9,332 nt of DNA from the NCBI GenBank assembly GCA_003562605.1, contig PWUG01000229.1, positions 1-9,332 of the forward strand. Reading direction: 5' to 3'. The translations under genes were made by a program, and so were the position numbers. The notes beneath the pieces are model-generated. The model saw only the letters and a program-made list of their open reading frames with translations, was not told the origin of the DNA and ran no database searches. Shown piece after piece: positions 1 to 7,499 of the stretch. This DNA comes from Syntrophomonadaceae bacterium (lineage in GTDB: Bacteria > Bacillota_D > Dethiobacteria > DTU022). The first letter of the stretch is position 1. The number at the start of each line of letters is the position of its first letter.

Positions 1-1107
1 GCAAGGGCGGTAAACGCTAACACCTTGATTTCCAACATAGAGGCCTTCCCGGAAGAAAATATAATTGTCGTTTACACCTGTGGAGGAGGATTGGGGAAAG
101 CCTGCATTGCCGGTGGAATAACCCCCTATGAGAAGGACTTGCTGCAGAGGGCCTGGGGTGAAAATGCGATATTTTGCCAGCGGGTAGCCTGTAAAACTTT
201 CGGCCGCATTTACGGGCAGGGCGTATCGGAAGTCGCCGTTGCTCTGGAAACAGCCGCCGCACTGGCCGTAGTGGATACACTAATTAAAACCGGAGCGAAT
301 TTTAAGACCTGTAGTGAGGACGTTAATGGAAACTGCGGCTGTTTTATCGGAGGCCATTTGTTGATTAACGGGATTCCTACCGCGGTTATGGCCTCAGTCA
401 ATGCCACCGTGGGTGGCATCGGGCCAAACGAAGATCTAGAGGGAAATGTAATCATGGGTTGCAAGGGTGATTTAATGAATGAACTGGGCTTACACAGACT
501 CCCGACTGCTGTAATTGAAAGCAAAGCTTTTGTCCCGCTACATTCGGATAATTTAGAAGAAAAAAGTTTTTGGATCCGGGCTTGTGAAGGGGTGGATAAT
601 GAGGTTGTAGCCCGGTGCCTGAAGGAAGCGGCAGAAGAGAGCGGTTACCCTTTTATTTTTAGCAGTGATGTTCTTCCTCTTGATTCGGGAGCGCTGGAAA
701 AACAAACAAATTCCTTTGCCGACAGTATTATCATATTAGCGGAAAGACTGAAAAAAGCTTCTGCAGCGGCCGAAAAGGTCCGGGTTATCTATCAGCTTGT
801 TAAAAAAGTCAGGGAAGATGCTGGAAGTGTTACTTATATGTCTAACCCTCTTCACGATGTGGTTCGGGCAGTCGGGCTTGTTCCTGGAACGGGGGCGATG
901 CTATCTTTGCTCGTTCCTCTTGCAGAGAAGGATCGTTGGAAGATTCCCGTTTTGAATGAGTCAGACCTGGAAAAATACGTATCCGTGATCGCGGCTTTTT
1001 GCAAAATCTTGTCAGTTCATGCAAAAGAAGCCGCCCTTCAGCTGGAAGAAAGGTTTTTCTTTCCCAGGGACAGATTTGAAAACCAGAGCGGGGACTTTAA
1101 ATCTTAA
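1..1107 (+). CDS. Unidentified soluble protein, 5'-truncated by window edge
   Basis: The reading frame is open from base 1 to a TAA at 1105-1107, giving about 368 visible residues. A TTG at 25 could serve as a start, but the eight codons before it are also open and no well-spaced Shine-Dalgarno site precedes it, so the gene most likely begins outside the window. I do not recognise the family. Numbered from the TTG, the protein has a glycine-rich CGGGLGK stretch (residues 19-25), a Cys cluster CSEDVNGNCGC (96-106), a second Gly-rich segment ATVGGIGPNEDLEGN (127-141), and further Cys at 27, 51, 56, 146, 187, 198 and 326. No signal peptide or convincing membrane helix is visible, so it is probably cytoplasmic. 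It runs convergently into the livF end of the importer operon, so it is not co-transcribed with it. The Cys/Gly-rich N-terminal half would fit a metal- or cofactor-binding enzyme, but that is inference. Confidence is high that it is coding and nil for function. Confidence 0.85.
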   Translation, partial: ARAVNANTLISNIEAFPEENIIVVYTCGGGLGKACIAGGITPYEKDLLQRAWGENAIFCQRVACKTFGRIYGQGVSEVAVALETAAALAVVDTLIKTGANFKTCSEDVNGNCGCFIGGHLLINGIPTAVMASVNATVGGIGPNEDLEGNVIMGCKGDLMNELGLHRLPTAVIESKAFVPLHSDNLEEKSFWIRACEGVDNEVVARCLKEAAEESGYPFIFSSDVLPLDSGALEKQTNSFADSIIILAERLKKASAAAEKVRVIYQLVKKVREDAGSVTYMSNPLHDVVRAVGLVPGTGAMLSLLVPLAEKDRWKIPVLNESDLEKYVSVIAAFCKILSVHAKEAALQLEERFFFPRDRFENQSGDFKS

Positions 1108-1140
1108 TCAATTCCAACCGATACCCCGGTATAAGCTAGT

Positions 1141-1180
1141 GACTGCCTTCAGAACCCAGGGCGGCAGTCTGTTCTAATTT
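1141..1180 (+). terminator. Hairpin between convergent genes
   Basis: GACTGCC (1141-1147) and GGCAGTC (1163-1169) form a perfect 7-bp stem with a 15-nt loop, followed on the + strand by an interrupted T-rich run (TGTTCTAATTT). It lies 33 bases after the stop of the left gene and 32 bases beyond the livF stop, so it is well placed to end transcription from either side. The T-run is imperfect and the loop is long, so efficiency is uncertain. Confidence 0.5.
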
Positions 1181-1201
1181 GTTGAGAAGCACCCCTTCAT
1201 T

Positions 1202-1915
1202 TTAGGACCAGAATGTCTTTTCAAGGTCGGTAAATTCTTTGGCCGGACCATCATAGCGGTTACGACCCAAATCAAGGACATAGACGTAGTCCGAGACACC
1301 AAGTGCCTGGCGGATGTCCTGGTCCACCAGGATAATAGTTTTTCCTTCTTCTCGCAAGCCAGCAATCAACTTATACATTTCAGCTGTAAGCAGCTTGGCC
1401 AGCCCTGCGGAAGGTTCGTCGACCAGCATAAGCTGAGGATCGGTCATCAACGCCCGGCCGATTTCCACCATGCGCTGCTGACCTCCGGAGAGCTCTCCGG
1501 CCTTCTGGCGACGCTTCTCCCAGAGGTCCGGAAAGCGTTGGTAATTCTCTTCTATCTTGGACCGCACCCGGGAATGGTCATTGTGGAACGACCATCCTCC
1601 CATCTCCAGGTTTTCTTCCACAGTCATATCGTCGAAGATGCTTGGATCCTGTGGGATGTAAGTGATTCCCTCGTAAACCATTTTGTGCGGTTTTATGCCG
1701 ATCAGGCTGCGGCCGTTGAGAGTGATGGAGCCGTGGTCCGGAGTCAAGAATCCGAAGATAGCTTTCAACAATGTTGATTTCCCCACGCCGTTCGCTCCAA
1801 GAATGGAGGTAATGGTTCCTTGCCGTGCCCTCATGTTCACCCCGCGTAGTATGTGTAAATCGCGGTAGTAGCCAACGTAAAGATCTTGGACCTCGACCAG
1901 GGCGTCGTTAGTCAT
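1202..1915 (-). CDS. livF: LivF-type ABC transporter ATP-binding protein
   Basis: This is one of the two ATPase subunits of a branched-chain amino-acid (HAAT) importer, acting at the cytoplasmic face of the membrane. The 237 residues match the usual LivF length. Visible motifs are Walker A GANGVGKST (40-48), Q-loop Gln89 (YIPQD), signature LSGGQQ (142-147) and Walker B LMLVDEP (162-168, catalytic Glu167). The switch region reads LVDQD (196-200), where LivF proteins typically have VEQN instead of a histidine, so the missing His is normal for the family. The ATG overlaps the TAA of the upstream fusion gene by 8 bases, and AGGAGGA sits just upstream inside that gene, indicating translational coupling. 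It is the last gene of the operon, facing a convergent gene across 94 bases. The family assignment is firm; the transported substrate cannot be read from this subunit. Confidence 0.96.
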   Translation of the reverse strand: MTNDALVEVQDLYVGYYRDLHILRGVNMRARQGTITSILGANGVGKSTLLKAIFGFLTPDHGSITLNGRSLIGIKPHKMVYEGITYIPQDPSIFDDMTVEENLEMGGWSFHNDHSRVRSKIEENYQRFPDLWEKRRQKAGELSGGQQRMVEIGRALMTDPQLMLVDEPSAGLAKLLTAEMYKLIAGLREEGKTIILVDQDIRQALGVSDYVYVLDLGRNRYDGPAKEFTDLEKTFWS

Positions 1916-4172
1916 GTGTATCTTCCTCCTCCTTGCCCAAGTAGGCCTCTATAACCTGTGGATTATGTCTGACCAGGGATGGCTCGTCATCGGCAATAAG
2001 CGTTCCGTTGGCCAGCACCAGCAAGCGTTCGGAAATGTTAAATATAGCTTCCATATCGTGCTCGATGATGATAAAGGCTTTACCCTTGCTGCGTAAACCT
2101 TGAATAAAGCCATATATTGTTTCTTTCAAGCGGGGGTGGACACCGGCGAAGGGTTCGTCAAGTATCATGATGTCTGGGTCAAGAACTAAAAGCCGGGCTA
2201 GCTCCAGCAGTTTTTTCTGCCCGCCCGATAGGGCCCGTGCATACTCGTTGGCCAGATGTTCGATAGTCAGAAAACGAAGTGCTTCGTAAGCCTTTTCTTC
2301 CACCATTGATCTGGATACTCCGCGATCGACAGCTAGTCCTGGGATTAGAAGGTTTTCGAGCACGGTCATCCTCCGAAAGGCGCGGGATATCTGGAACGTT
2401 CTTCCAAGGCCTCGGCGGGCAATCTGATACGGCGGTAGACCGTCCACGCGCTCACCCCGCAGGTATATTGATCCACCGGTGGGATCAAAAACACCGTTTA
2501 AGACGTTAGTCATAGTTGTTTTTCCCGAGCCGTTAGGCCCGATCAAACCGCAAATCACCGCTTGATCCAGGGTTAAATTAATACCCTGCAAGACGTGATT
2601 GCCCCCGAATCTCATATGAAGGTTTTCTACGCGAAGATCGATGATTCCAGGCTCGGATACAACGGCGGATGATTTGGGGACCGGACTAATTTCGGCGACC
2701 TGGATACCCGGTGGGTTCTCTGGTGCAGGTGATTCCGTGTTTCTGGTTGTATGTTGCTCAGGTGGAGAAGAGCTCGACGGCACCTCGGAGATACCGGTTT
2801 CTCCGGTGCTGGGCGAACTTGGACCGCCTGGATTTCCGGCAGTTGTTTCCGTGGTTTGGTTTTCCATTCCGGCTTCACGGTGGGCCACAGTCTCGCGGCG
2901 TTTTTCTTCAAGTCCGCCAAAATATTCAAAAACCGGCATGAGCAGTCCGTTTCGGTAAAAACGAACGGTAAAGATTAAAAGCAGTCCAAAAGCTGCAAAT
3001 CGCCAGATGCCGGGCTGAAAATCAATTGAGCCGACCAGTAGCAGCCAAATGCCCAGAAGAAGGATTAATCCGCCGGTCAATAGTGAAGGAAAGGTCCGGC
3101 GGACTGCTACGGGTATTTTTCGTTCCTTGCCCCGGTTCGAAGCAGATAAAAGTGCTATCGGGCTCCACCCCGTATCGCGCCAAACACGTATCACTTTGAA
3201 AAGCGTCCATGCTGCTACGAACAAAAGCAAAATGCCCAGGATCCCTGTGACAGTGGGGCTAAGTCTGACCCGGCGCAGGTATTCCAGCACAAAGACCATG
3301 GCCATCGCGGAAATGGCGCCGGCCAGGGGTATCTCTAAGGCGCCGATGACGGCGTAGGCGATGACCAGAGCCATGAAGAGGAAGTCCAAGTTTTCCGGGA
3401 CAAGGCGCGGTGTGGTATGGAAATAGAAAGAAGCTATCAATCCCACCAGCCCGGATGTTAAACTAAAAACAAAAATTTTAAGCCAGACCACGTTAAGTCC
3501 GAGAGATGCAGCGGCCTCATCGTCTTCGCGCATAGCGCGCAGGAAAAGGCCGAAGCGTGAACCGAGCAGCCAGTAAATAACTGCCAGCACACCAAGAAGA
3601 GTGGCCAGTATTAAATAATAATGAAGGACCCTCGAACCGCTCAGGTTAATGACGCTAAGAGACATCCGCCCCCCCGTAAAGTCCGATTCAGCGACTATTA
3701 TCATCCGGCAGATTTCAGAAAAGGCAATGGTGAACAAAGCAAGGTAAGCCGCCCGAAGTCGTAGTAGCAGCACTCCAAGCAGGGTGCCGATCACCAAGGC
3801 GAAGAGTATGCCAAAGACGATGCTTACTCCCACACTGCCCCAGAATGGATAGGTGGTGTGCAGCATCTTACCCCAAATGGCGCCGGAATAACCGGCCAGC
3901 CCGGCAATAGCTACGTGGGCAAAGGAAAACTGGCCAGCTATTCCCGCCAGCAAGGACCAGGTAGCTGCCAACCCGGCCATGTAAAAGGCCTGTCTGGCCA
4001 TACTCAGTCGGTAATCTGAATGCAAAAAGGTTTCGGGGCCCAAAAGCAGCGTCAGTAAGAGGACTGCTAGAATCCCCCAGCCTATATATTGCCGTTTTTT
4101 CAGCGTTTCCGTGGCCCTGTCAGTACTGGAGATGATGGAATCAGACTGCTGCATCCCGGTAAGTTGTATCAT
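1908..4172 (-). CDS. livM/livG: LivM-LivG fusion: permease plus ATPase of HAAT importer
   Basis: A single 754-residue chain carries permease and ATPase. Residues 30-325 form a LivM-type permease: the conserved FSFAHVAIAGLAGYSGA stretch (82-98) is followed by several membrane helices and the ATPase-contacting loop RAMREDDEAAASLGLN (212-227). Residues 363-382 and 390-405 look like two extra membrane helices beyond the usual LivM end. Residues 430-508 are a low-complexity Pro/Ser/Thr/Glu-rich linker. Residues 510-754 are a full LivG ATPase: Walker A GPNGSGKTT (545-553), Q-loop Gln594, signature LSGGQ (648-652), Walker B IMILDEP (668-674), switch His705 in IIIEHD. All catalytic motifs are intact. 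The ATG directly abuts the livH stop (TAG then ATG), with GGGGAGG upstream. No stop or frameshift interrupts the join, so this is a true fusion and not two adjacent genes. LivM-LivG fusions occur in other bacteria; the extra helices and long linker are what stand out. Confidence 0.95.
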   Translation of the reverse strand: MIQLTGMQQSDSIISSTDRATETLKKRQYIGWGILAVLLLTLLLGPETFLHSDYRLSMARQAFYMAGLAATWSLLAGIAGQFSFAHVAIAGLAGYSGAIWGKMLHTTYPFWGSVGVSIVFGILFALVIGTLLGVLLLRLRAAYLALFTIAFSEICRMIIVAESDFTGGRMSLSVINLSGSRVLHYYLILATLLGVLAVIYWLLGSRFGLFLRAMREDDEAAASLGLNVVWLKIFVFSLTSGLVGLIASFYFHTTPRLVPENLDFLFMALVIAYAVIGALEIPLAGAISAMAMVFVLEYLRRVRLSPTVTGILGILLLFVAAWTLFKVIRVWRDTGWSPIALLSASNRGKERKIPVAVRRTFPSLLTGGLILLLGIWLLLVGSIDFQPGIWRFAAFGLLLIFTVRFYRNGLLMPVFEYFGGLEEKRRETVAHREAGMENQTTETTAGNPGGPSSPSTGETGISEVPSSSSPPEQHTTRNTESPAPENPPGIQVAEISPVPKSSAVVSEPGIIDLRVENLHMRFGGNHVLQGINLTLDQAVICGLIGPNGSGKTTMTNVLNGVFDPTGGSIYLRGERVDGLPPYQIARRGLGRTFQISRAFRRMTVLENLLIPGLAVDRGVSRSMVEEKAYEALRFLTIEHLANEYARALSGGQKKLLELARLLVLDPDIMILDEPFAGVHPRLKETIYGFIQGLRSKGKAFIIIEHDMEAIFNISERLLVLANGTLIADDEPSLVRHNPQVIEAYLGKEEEDTHD

Positions 4173-5387
4173 CTATTTTTTCCTCCCCATTAATCCCTGC
4201 GGTCGTATTAGCAAGATAATGGCAAATAAAAACAGGCCCGCAGCTGTCTGATAAGTTGCGCTGCGGCTGGGGTCAGGAAAACCGGCTGCAACAAGTGATT
4301 CGGCGACACCTAAAAATAGTCCGCCCAGAAGCGTGCCGGGCAGGGAACCGAGTCCGCCAAGGACGATGATTACATAAGCCCGGATCGCGGCCCGGGTGGC
4401 CAGTTCGGGTACCGGAAAGTTCATCACCGCCACAAGGGTCGCCCCGGCCATGCCCGTGAGCATAATCCCGATGCCAAAGGCCAGATTGAAAGCCCGTCCG
4501 CTATCGATGCCGGTTACCGTGGCCGCCTGCTGGTTCATGGCAACAGCACGAAGGGTTTTGCCAGTCCAGGTGCGCTGTAAGAACCAGATCAGGGCCAGAA
4601 ATAAAATAAGGCCAATTATGCCGGCAATGAGTATGTCGGTGCGGATCCAGAAATCCCCGATCCTTAAAGTGGAGGGAATGCTTTCCAGTGGCGGACGATC
4701 CGTGTAGCGGGGTGCGCGAATGCCGGTGGGGCTGCCCAGAATACCCACCAAAGCATACTGTAAGAAAAGGCCTACTCCGAAGGTAATCAAAATGGCATAC
4801 TCTTCTGGTCTTTCTATGTCGCCCTTATGTAGTGGCGCCAGCAGCGTTTTCTCGATAAAAAGACCTACAATCAGGGCCAGCACACCGACTACCGGAATAG
4901 CAAAAAAAGCATTGACCTCCAGGACTTGGGTCAGTAAAAGATAACCGATAACACCGCCGAACATAAACAGCTGTCCGTGCGCGAAATTAATGATGCCCTG
5001 CACGGAAAAAATTAGCGTCAGCCCTACAGCCATGATGGCATAAACAAAACCCATGGCCAGCCCGTTCTGAACTTGATTCAAAAGGTAAAGAGGATTGGTG
5101 ACCAGCGGACTGGTGGGGTAGGCGAGGCTATAAAAACGAACCAATTCATAAGCTAGAATCAAAGCAGGTAGCCAAGTCCATAGGAACGGCCTATGCCGTA
5201 GATCTGGGGTGCGCAGGTATAAGTATATTAATACCAGCGGGCCCATGGCCGCTCCCCACAGAGTGGCAGCCATACCAGCTAGGCGGGGATCCAGACCCAA
5301 CTTCCGGTAGCGGCGAGGCATTACTGTAGCGCCGACCACCGCCCAGAGCGGGCCAGCAGCAATAAGCCAGATCAATAAGAGAGACAC
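4173..5387 (-). CDS. livH: LivH-type permease with N-terminal membrane extension
   Basis: This is the second permease subunit of the importer, expected to pair with the LivM half of the downstream fusion. The LivH core covers about residues 98-404: the conserved entry NFAHGQLFMFGG (134-145), the cytoplasmic coupling loop GKTLRAVAMNQQAATVTGID (276-295) and the terminal GLGSLPGTLLGGLFLGVAE (345-363) all fit the family. Ordinary LivH proteins are about 290-310 residues; this one has 404. The additional N-terminal 100 residues hold three likely helices (about 2-23, 37-58, 68-88), with a basic MPRRYRKLGLDPR segment between the first two. The start is GTG, preceded by AAAGGGGA with about 7 bases of spacing. 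No good start with a ribosome site occurs nearer the core, which supports the long form. The stop abuts the ATG of the fusion gene. The core assignment is firm; the role of the extension is unknown. Confidence 0.93.
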   Translation of the reverse strand: MSLLLIWLIAAGPLWAVVGATVMPRRYRKLGLDPRLAGMAATLWGAAMGPLVLIYLYLRTPDLRHRPFLWTWLPALILAYELVRFYSLAYPTSPLVTNPLYLLNQVQNGLAMGFVYAIMAVGLTLIFSVQGIINFAHGQLFMFGGVIGYLLLTQVLEVNAFFAIPVVGVLALIVGLFIEKTLLAPLHKGDIERPEEYAILITFGVGLFLQYALVGILGSPTGIRAPRYTDRPPLESIPSTLRIGDFWIRTDILIAGIIGLILFLALIWFLQRTWTGKTLRAVAMNQQAATVTGIDSGRAFNLAFGIGIMLTGMAGATLVAVMNFPVPELATRAAIRAYVIIVLGGLGSLPGTLLGGLFLGVAESLVAAGFPDPSRSATYQTAAGLFLFAIILLIRPQGLMGRKK

Positions 5388-5408
5388 TTATAATTCCCCT
5401 TTGGAAGC

Positions 5409-5450
5409 GGCGGCGGTCCACACCAGGCAAAGCCCGGACGGACCGCCGCC
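5409..5450 (-). promoter_or_regulatory. Large GC-rich hairpin between binding-protein gene and livH
   Basis: A perfect 11-bp inverted repeat (GGCGGCGGTCC at 5409-5419, GGACCGCCGCC at 5440-5450) encloses a second stem. In the minus-strand RNA, CCGGGC pairs with GCCUGG around a UUU loop, with one G-U pair. The two stems would stack into one long hairpin. No U-run follows on the minus strand, so it is not a classical terminator. It lies about 9 bases upstream of the livH ribosome-binding site. In many importer operons such intercistronic hairpins stabilise the upstream mRNA, so that the binding protein is made in excess over the membrane parts. That role here is inference. Confidence 0.7.
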
Positions 5451-5503
5451 CCACTTCAGTTATTTCTAATGCGTTAAGAGCGCATCACCGTTGTATCGGG
5501 CTG

Positions 5504-5528
5504 CGGTACTATTCCAGACGGTACTATT
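5504..5528. repeat. Short direct repeat CGGTACTATT
   Basis: CGGTACTATT occurs at 5504-5513 and again at 5519-5528 with a 15-base period. The second copy overlaps the stop codon of the binding-protein gene. This could be a small duplication at the end of the gene; no function is evident. Confidence 0.5.
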
Positions 5529-6861
5529 ATTTGGGCTGGATAAAGGCTTTGCCTTCAGTCTGCCGCGCTTCCGGCCAAATTACCGCTGCTTCTGCCAGCG
5601 ATTGACCTTTTTCAGTATATTGCATTATCTGGGCGGGTGGGTTGGGCCACTGGTGCCACAACCAACTTGGTTCGCCCTCTGGCACGGGGTTGGTCGAATT
5701 GTATGGGAATTCGTACTGACCTTGCGCGCCAACAAAAGTAGTGTTTTCCAAGGCCGCTACTACAGCTTCCGATTCGGTGGTGCCGGCGCGCTCTATGGCG
5801 TCGGCAATCAGGCGCAGGGAGTCGTAGGCCTCCAAAACCCAGCTCTTGGGTGATCCGCCAAACTCTTCATTGAAGCGTTCAGCCACCGAGCGCGTCATTT
5901 CGTTATACTCCGCGGGAGGAAGCCCGATTGAAATAAAACATGCTCCAGCACCGTCGGGCACTGCACGCCAGAAAGCTCCGTAATCTTCAGCGACTTGATC
6001 AACCTGGACTATGTCGGCCAGGCCAACTTCAAAAACGTTCTGTGCCACAATGTAGCTGGATTCGCCGGTGACGGTGATCAATAAGGCGTCGGCATCTCGA
6101 TGTTCTTCAGCCAACCGACCTACAATAGCGGAGTAGTCTTCTTGCATCAACTCCACCTGGACGGAGGCTATTTCGATGCCGGCTGCTTCCAATTCTTCTT
6201 TATTGGCACTATGCTGGCTAAGGCCAAAATCGGTAGCCTCAAAAATCTCGACTACCTTGTTCACATTTATTCCTTCGATCAACCAATCTGTAAGCAGGGC
6301 GCCGACGTAACTGGAAGTAGGTGCGATTCTAAAAATAGTCGGCGGATTGGGCGGAAGATTTGGGTTGTCCGGGTCACCGCCTGTGATTGCATCGGCCCAA
6401 GTTTCGGCGAATATAACCGGGATGGCAGCCTCGTTGAAGACCGGGATCATTGCCAGGGCTGATCCGGAATGATACTCGCCCACTACAGCCACAACCTGAT
6501 CTTCGGTGACCAGCTTTTCAGCCATCGAAGCTGCCACATCAGGCTGGTTTTGGGTGTCGGCGAAGACTATCTCGATTTGTTTGCCCAGCACTCCACCGGC
6601 TTCGTTAACATCTTGGGCCGCCGTTTCTATGGCCCATTTCATCTCAAGTCCAGCCTGGACCGCTCCGGGCATGGATAGGGGGCCGATACCGCCTATAAGG
6701 ATGACATCCTCGTCAGGCGGAGGTAACTCATCGTCCGCGACTTCATCATCAACGGCACAACCGACAATAGTTAAAGACAAGATGACCAGTAAAGTCAGCC
6801 CAAAACAGAGCCATCTGCGTTTTCCCTTTCCGGTTTCAATATACCTGAAAAAACCTGACAT
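5527..6861 (-). CDS. livJ: Lipoprotein substrate-binding protein of HAAT importer
   Basis: This is the extracytoplasmic receptor that captures the substrate and delivers it to LivH/LivM. The 444-residue precursor starts with a basic segment (GKGKRR, 11-16) and a hydrophobic stretch (18-33), then the lipobox IVGC with Cys35 as the lipidated residue. A very acidic spacer (about 36-52) separates the anchor from the folded domain. From about residue 54 it follows the periplasmic-binding-protein type 1 pattern: AAQDVNEAGGVLGKQIEIVF (81-100), VVAVVGEYHSGSALAMIPVF (123-142) with serines at the usual ligand-carboxylate site, AAIPVI (145-150), and the second-lobe DFGLSQ (211-216). The ATG follows AAGGAGGG with good spacing. 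It is the first gene of the importer operon. The fold is shared by receptors for branched-chain amino acids, amides, urea and other small molecules, so leucine/isoleucine/valine is the default and not proven. Confidence 0.93.
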   Translation of the reverse strand: MSGFFRYIETGKGKRRWLCFGLTLLVILSLTIVGCAVDDEVADDELPPPDEDVILIGGIGPLSMPGAVQAGLEMKWAIETAAQDVNEAGGVLGKQIEIVFADTQNQPDVAASMAEKLVTEDQVVAVVGEYHSGSALAMIPVFNEAAIPVIFAETWADAITGGDPDNPNLPPNPPTIFRIAPTSSYVGALLTDWLIEGINVNKVVEIFEATDFGLSQHSANKEELEAAGIEIASVQVELMQEDYSAIVGRLAEEHRDADALLITVTGESSYIVAQNVFEVGLADIVQVDQVAEDYGAFWRAVPDGAGACFISIGLPPAEYNEMTRSVAERFNEEFGGSPKSWVLEAYDSLRLIADAIERAGTTESEAVVAALENTTFVGAQGQYEFPYNSTNPVPEGEPSWLWHQWPNPPAQIMQYTEKGQSLAEAAVIWPEARQTEGKAFIQPK

Positions 6862-6945
6862 CTAGTTAACCCTCCTTCTAAAATTCCTTTAATTGGTAAC
6901 AAATACAGTCGCCTTTTTATAAAACAACCACCTCCATTCTAAATC

Positions 6946-6973
6946 TTTTTACAGGCCTCAAGTACGGTCTCAA
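6946..6973 (-). promoter_or_regulatory. Possible proximal promoter of importer operon
   Basis: On the minus strand, TTGAGA (6968-6973, five of six matches to the -35 consensus) is followed after 16 bases by TAAAAA (6946-6951, four of six). The transcript would have a leader of about 80 bases before the binding-protein start. The -10 match is mediocre and other AT-rich candidates exist nearby. Confidence 0.3.
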
Positions 6974-7022
6974 CTGCAATAATTCGATTGACTGTAGTAT
7001 TCGTTAAATAGAATATTATTAC

Positions 7023-7051
7023 AGTATCTGGTAACTCTCACTTTTTGTAAA
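7023..7051 (-). promoter_or_regulatory. Possible distal promoter of importer operon
   Basis: On the minus strand, TTTACA (7046-7051, five of six) lies 17 bases before GATACT (7023-7028, four of six). This would give a leader of roughly 155 bases for the binding-protein gene. The region is AT-rich, so chance matches are expected. It lies downstream of the terminator-like hairpin at 7108-7142, consistent with a fresh transcription unit starting here. Confidence 0.3.
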
Positions 7052-7107
7052 ACGATGAGTAATTTGATGTTTAATAATTGACTTTCAGATAGAATAAAAC
7101 CAGATTG

Positions 7108-7142
7108 AATAAAAATAAAAGCCCCTTAGTGTTAGTTAAGGG
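7108..7142 (-). terminator. Rho-independent terminator, minus strand
   Basis: Read on the minus strand, CCCTTA and TAAGGG form a 6-bp stem around an 8-base loop, followed by GC and a T-rich run (TTTTATTTTTATT, down to 7108). On the plus strand there is no T-run after the stem, so the direction is clear. It would insulate the importer promoters from transcription arriving from the right. The gene or RNA it ends is not obvious. Confidence 0.55.
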
Positions 7143-7218
7143 ATAGCGAAAAGTAATTTTATGAAATCGGTTGATCTAATATTAAAATAGTAATATTAAA
7201 ACACTCAAAGACCATTAT

Positions 7219-7256
7219 GACTAAAATACTTAATTTTTTTAGTCCCTTTTTTATTT
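7219..7256 (+). terminator. Weak AT-rich terminator-like hairpin
   Basis: GACTAAAA (7219-7226) and TTTTAGTC (7237-7244) form an 8-bp stem with a 10-base loop, followed by CC and TTTTTTATTT on the plus strand. Only two of the eight pairs are G-C, so it would be a weak terminator, and no plus-strand gene ends nearby. Confidence 0.25.
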
Positions 7257-7425
7257 GATTATGTATAAGCATTGTATTTTTGGTATACTTCTTTTTTCTA
7301 ACTATTAACACTTTTGAATAAATTATATACTTATTTAGTTGGCAGGTCAATTAAAATATATTGGTCATTAACAAAGGTGAGTCTAAAAAAGGTTTAACTG
7401 CTATCACCAGAGTTAGAAACTTCAT

Positions 7426-7453
7426 TGTTAAAGAAAAGCCGGGAAGCCCCCGG
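7426..7453 (-). terminator. Rho-independent terminator after small membrane cassette
   Basis: On the minus strand CCGGG (7449-7453) and CCCGG (7439-7443) form a fully G-C stem around a 5-base loop and are followed by CTTTTCTTT. The plus-strand side lacks a T-run, so it acts on minus-strand transcripts. It lies about 210 bases past the stop of the small membrane protein at 7665 and is the natural end of that unit, which would place the GC-rich patch in the 3' untranslated region. Confidence 0.6.
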
Positions 7454-7499
7454 TATTAATATGACTAAACCAATAAGCATAGATAAGTAGCATTATTCT

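Noticed and set aside
2641..2958. Plus-strand frame of 105 codons opposite the LivM-LivG linker
   Set aside because: It is antisense to the low-complexity linker inside an intact minus-strand gene and has no independent support; long antisense frames are common in such regions.
6890..6935. Possible short upstream frame (TTG, 12 codons) after GGAGGTGG before the binding-protein gene
   Set aside because: The spacing between GGAGG and the TTG is only about 3 bases and the encoded peptide shows no run of regulatory codons, so a leader peptide is not supported.
7159..7350. Minus-strand frame of 63 codons starting with TTG
   Set aside because: AT-rich region, Lys/Ile-rich translation, no ribosome-binding site, and it sits between two terminator hairpins; most likely a chance frame.
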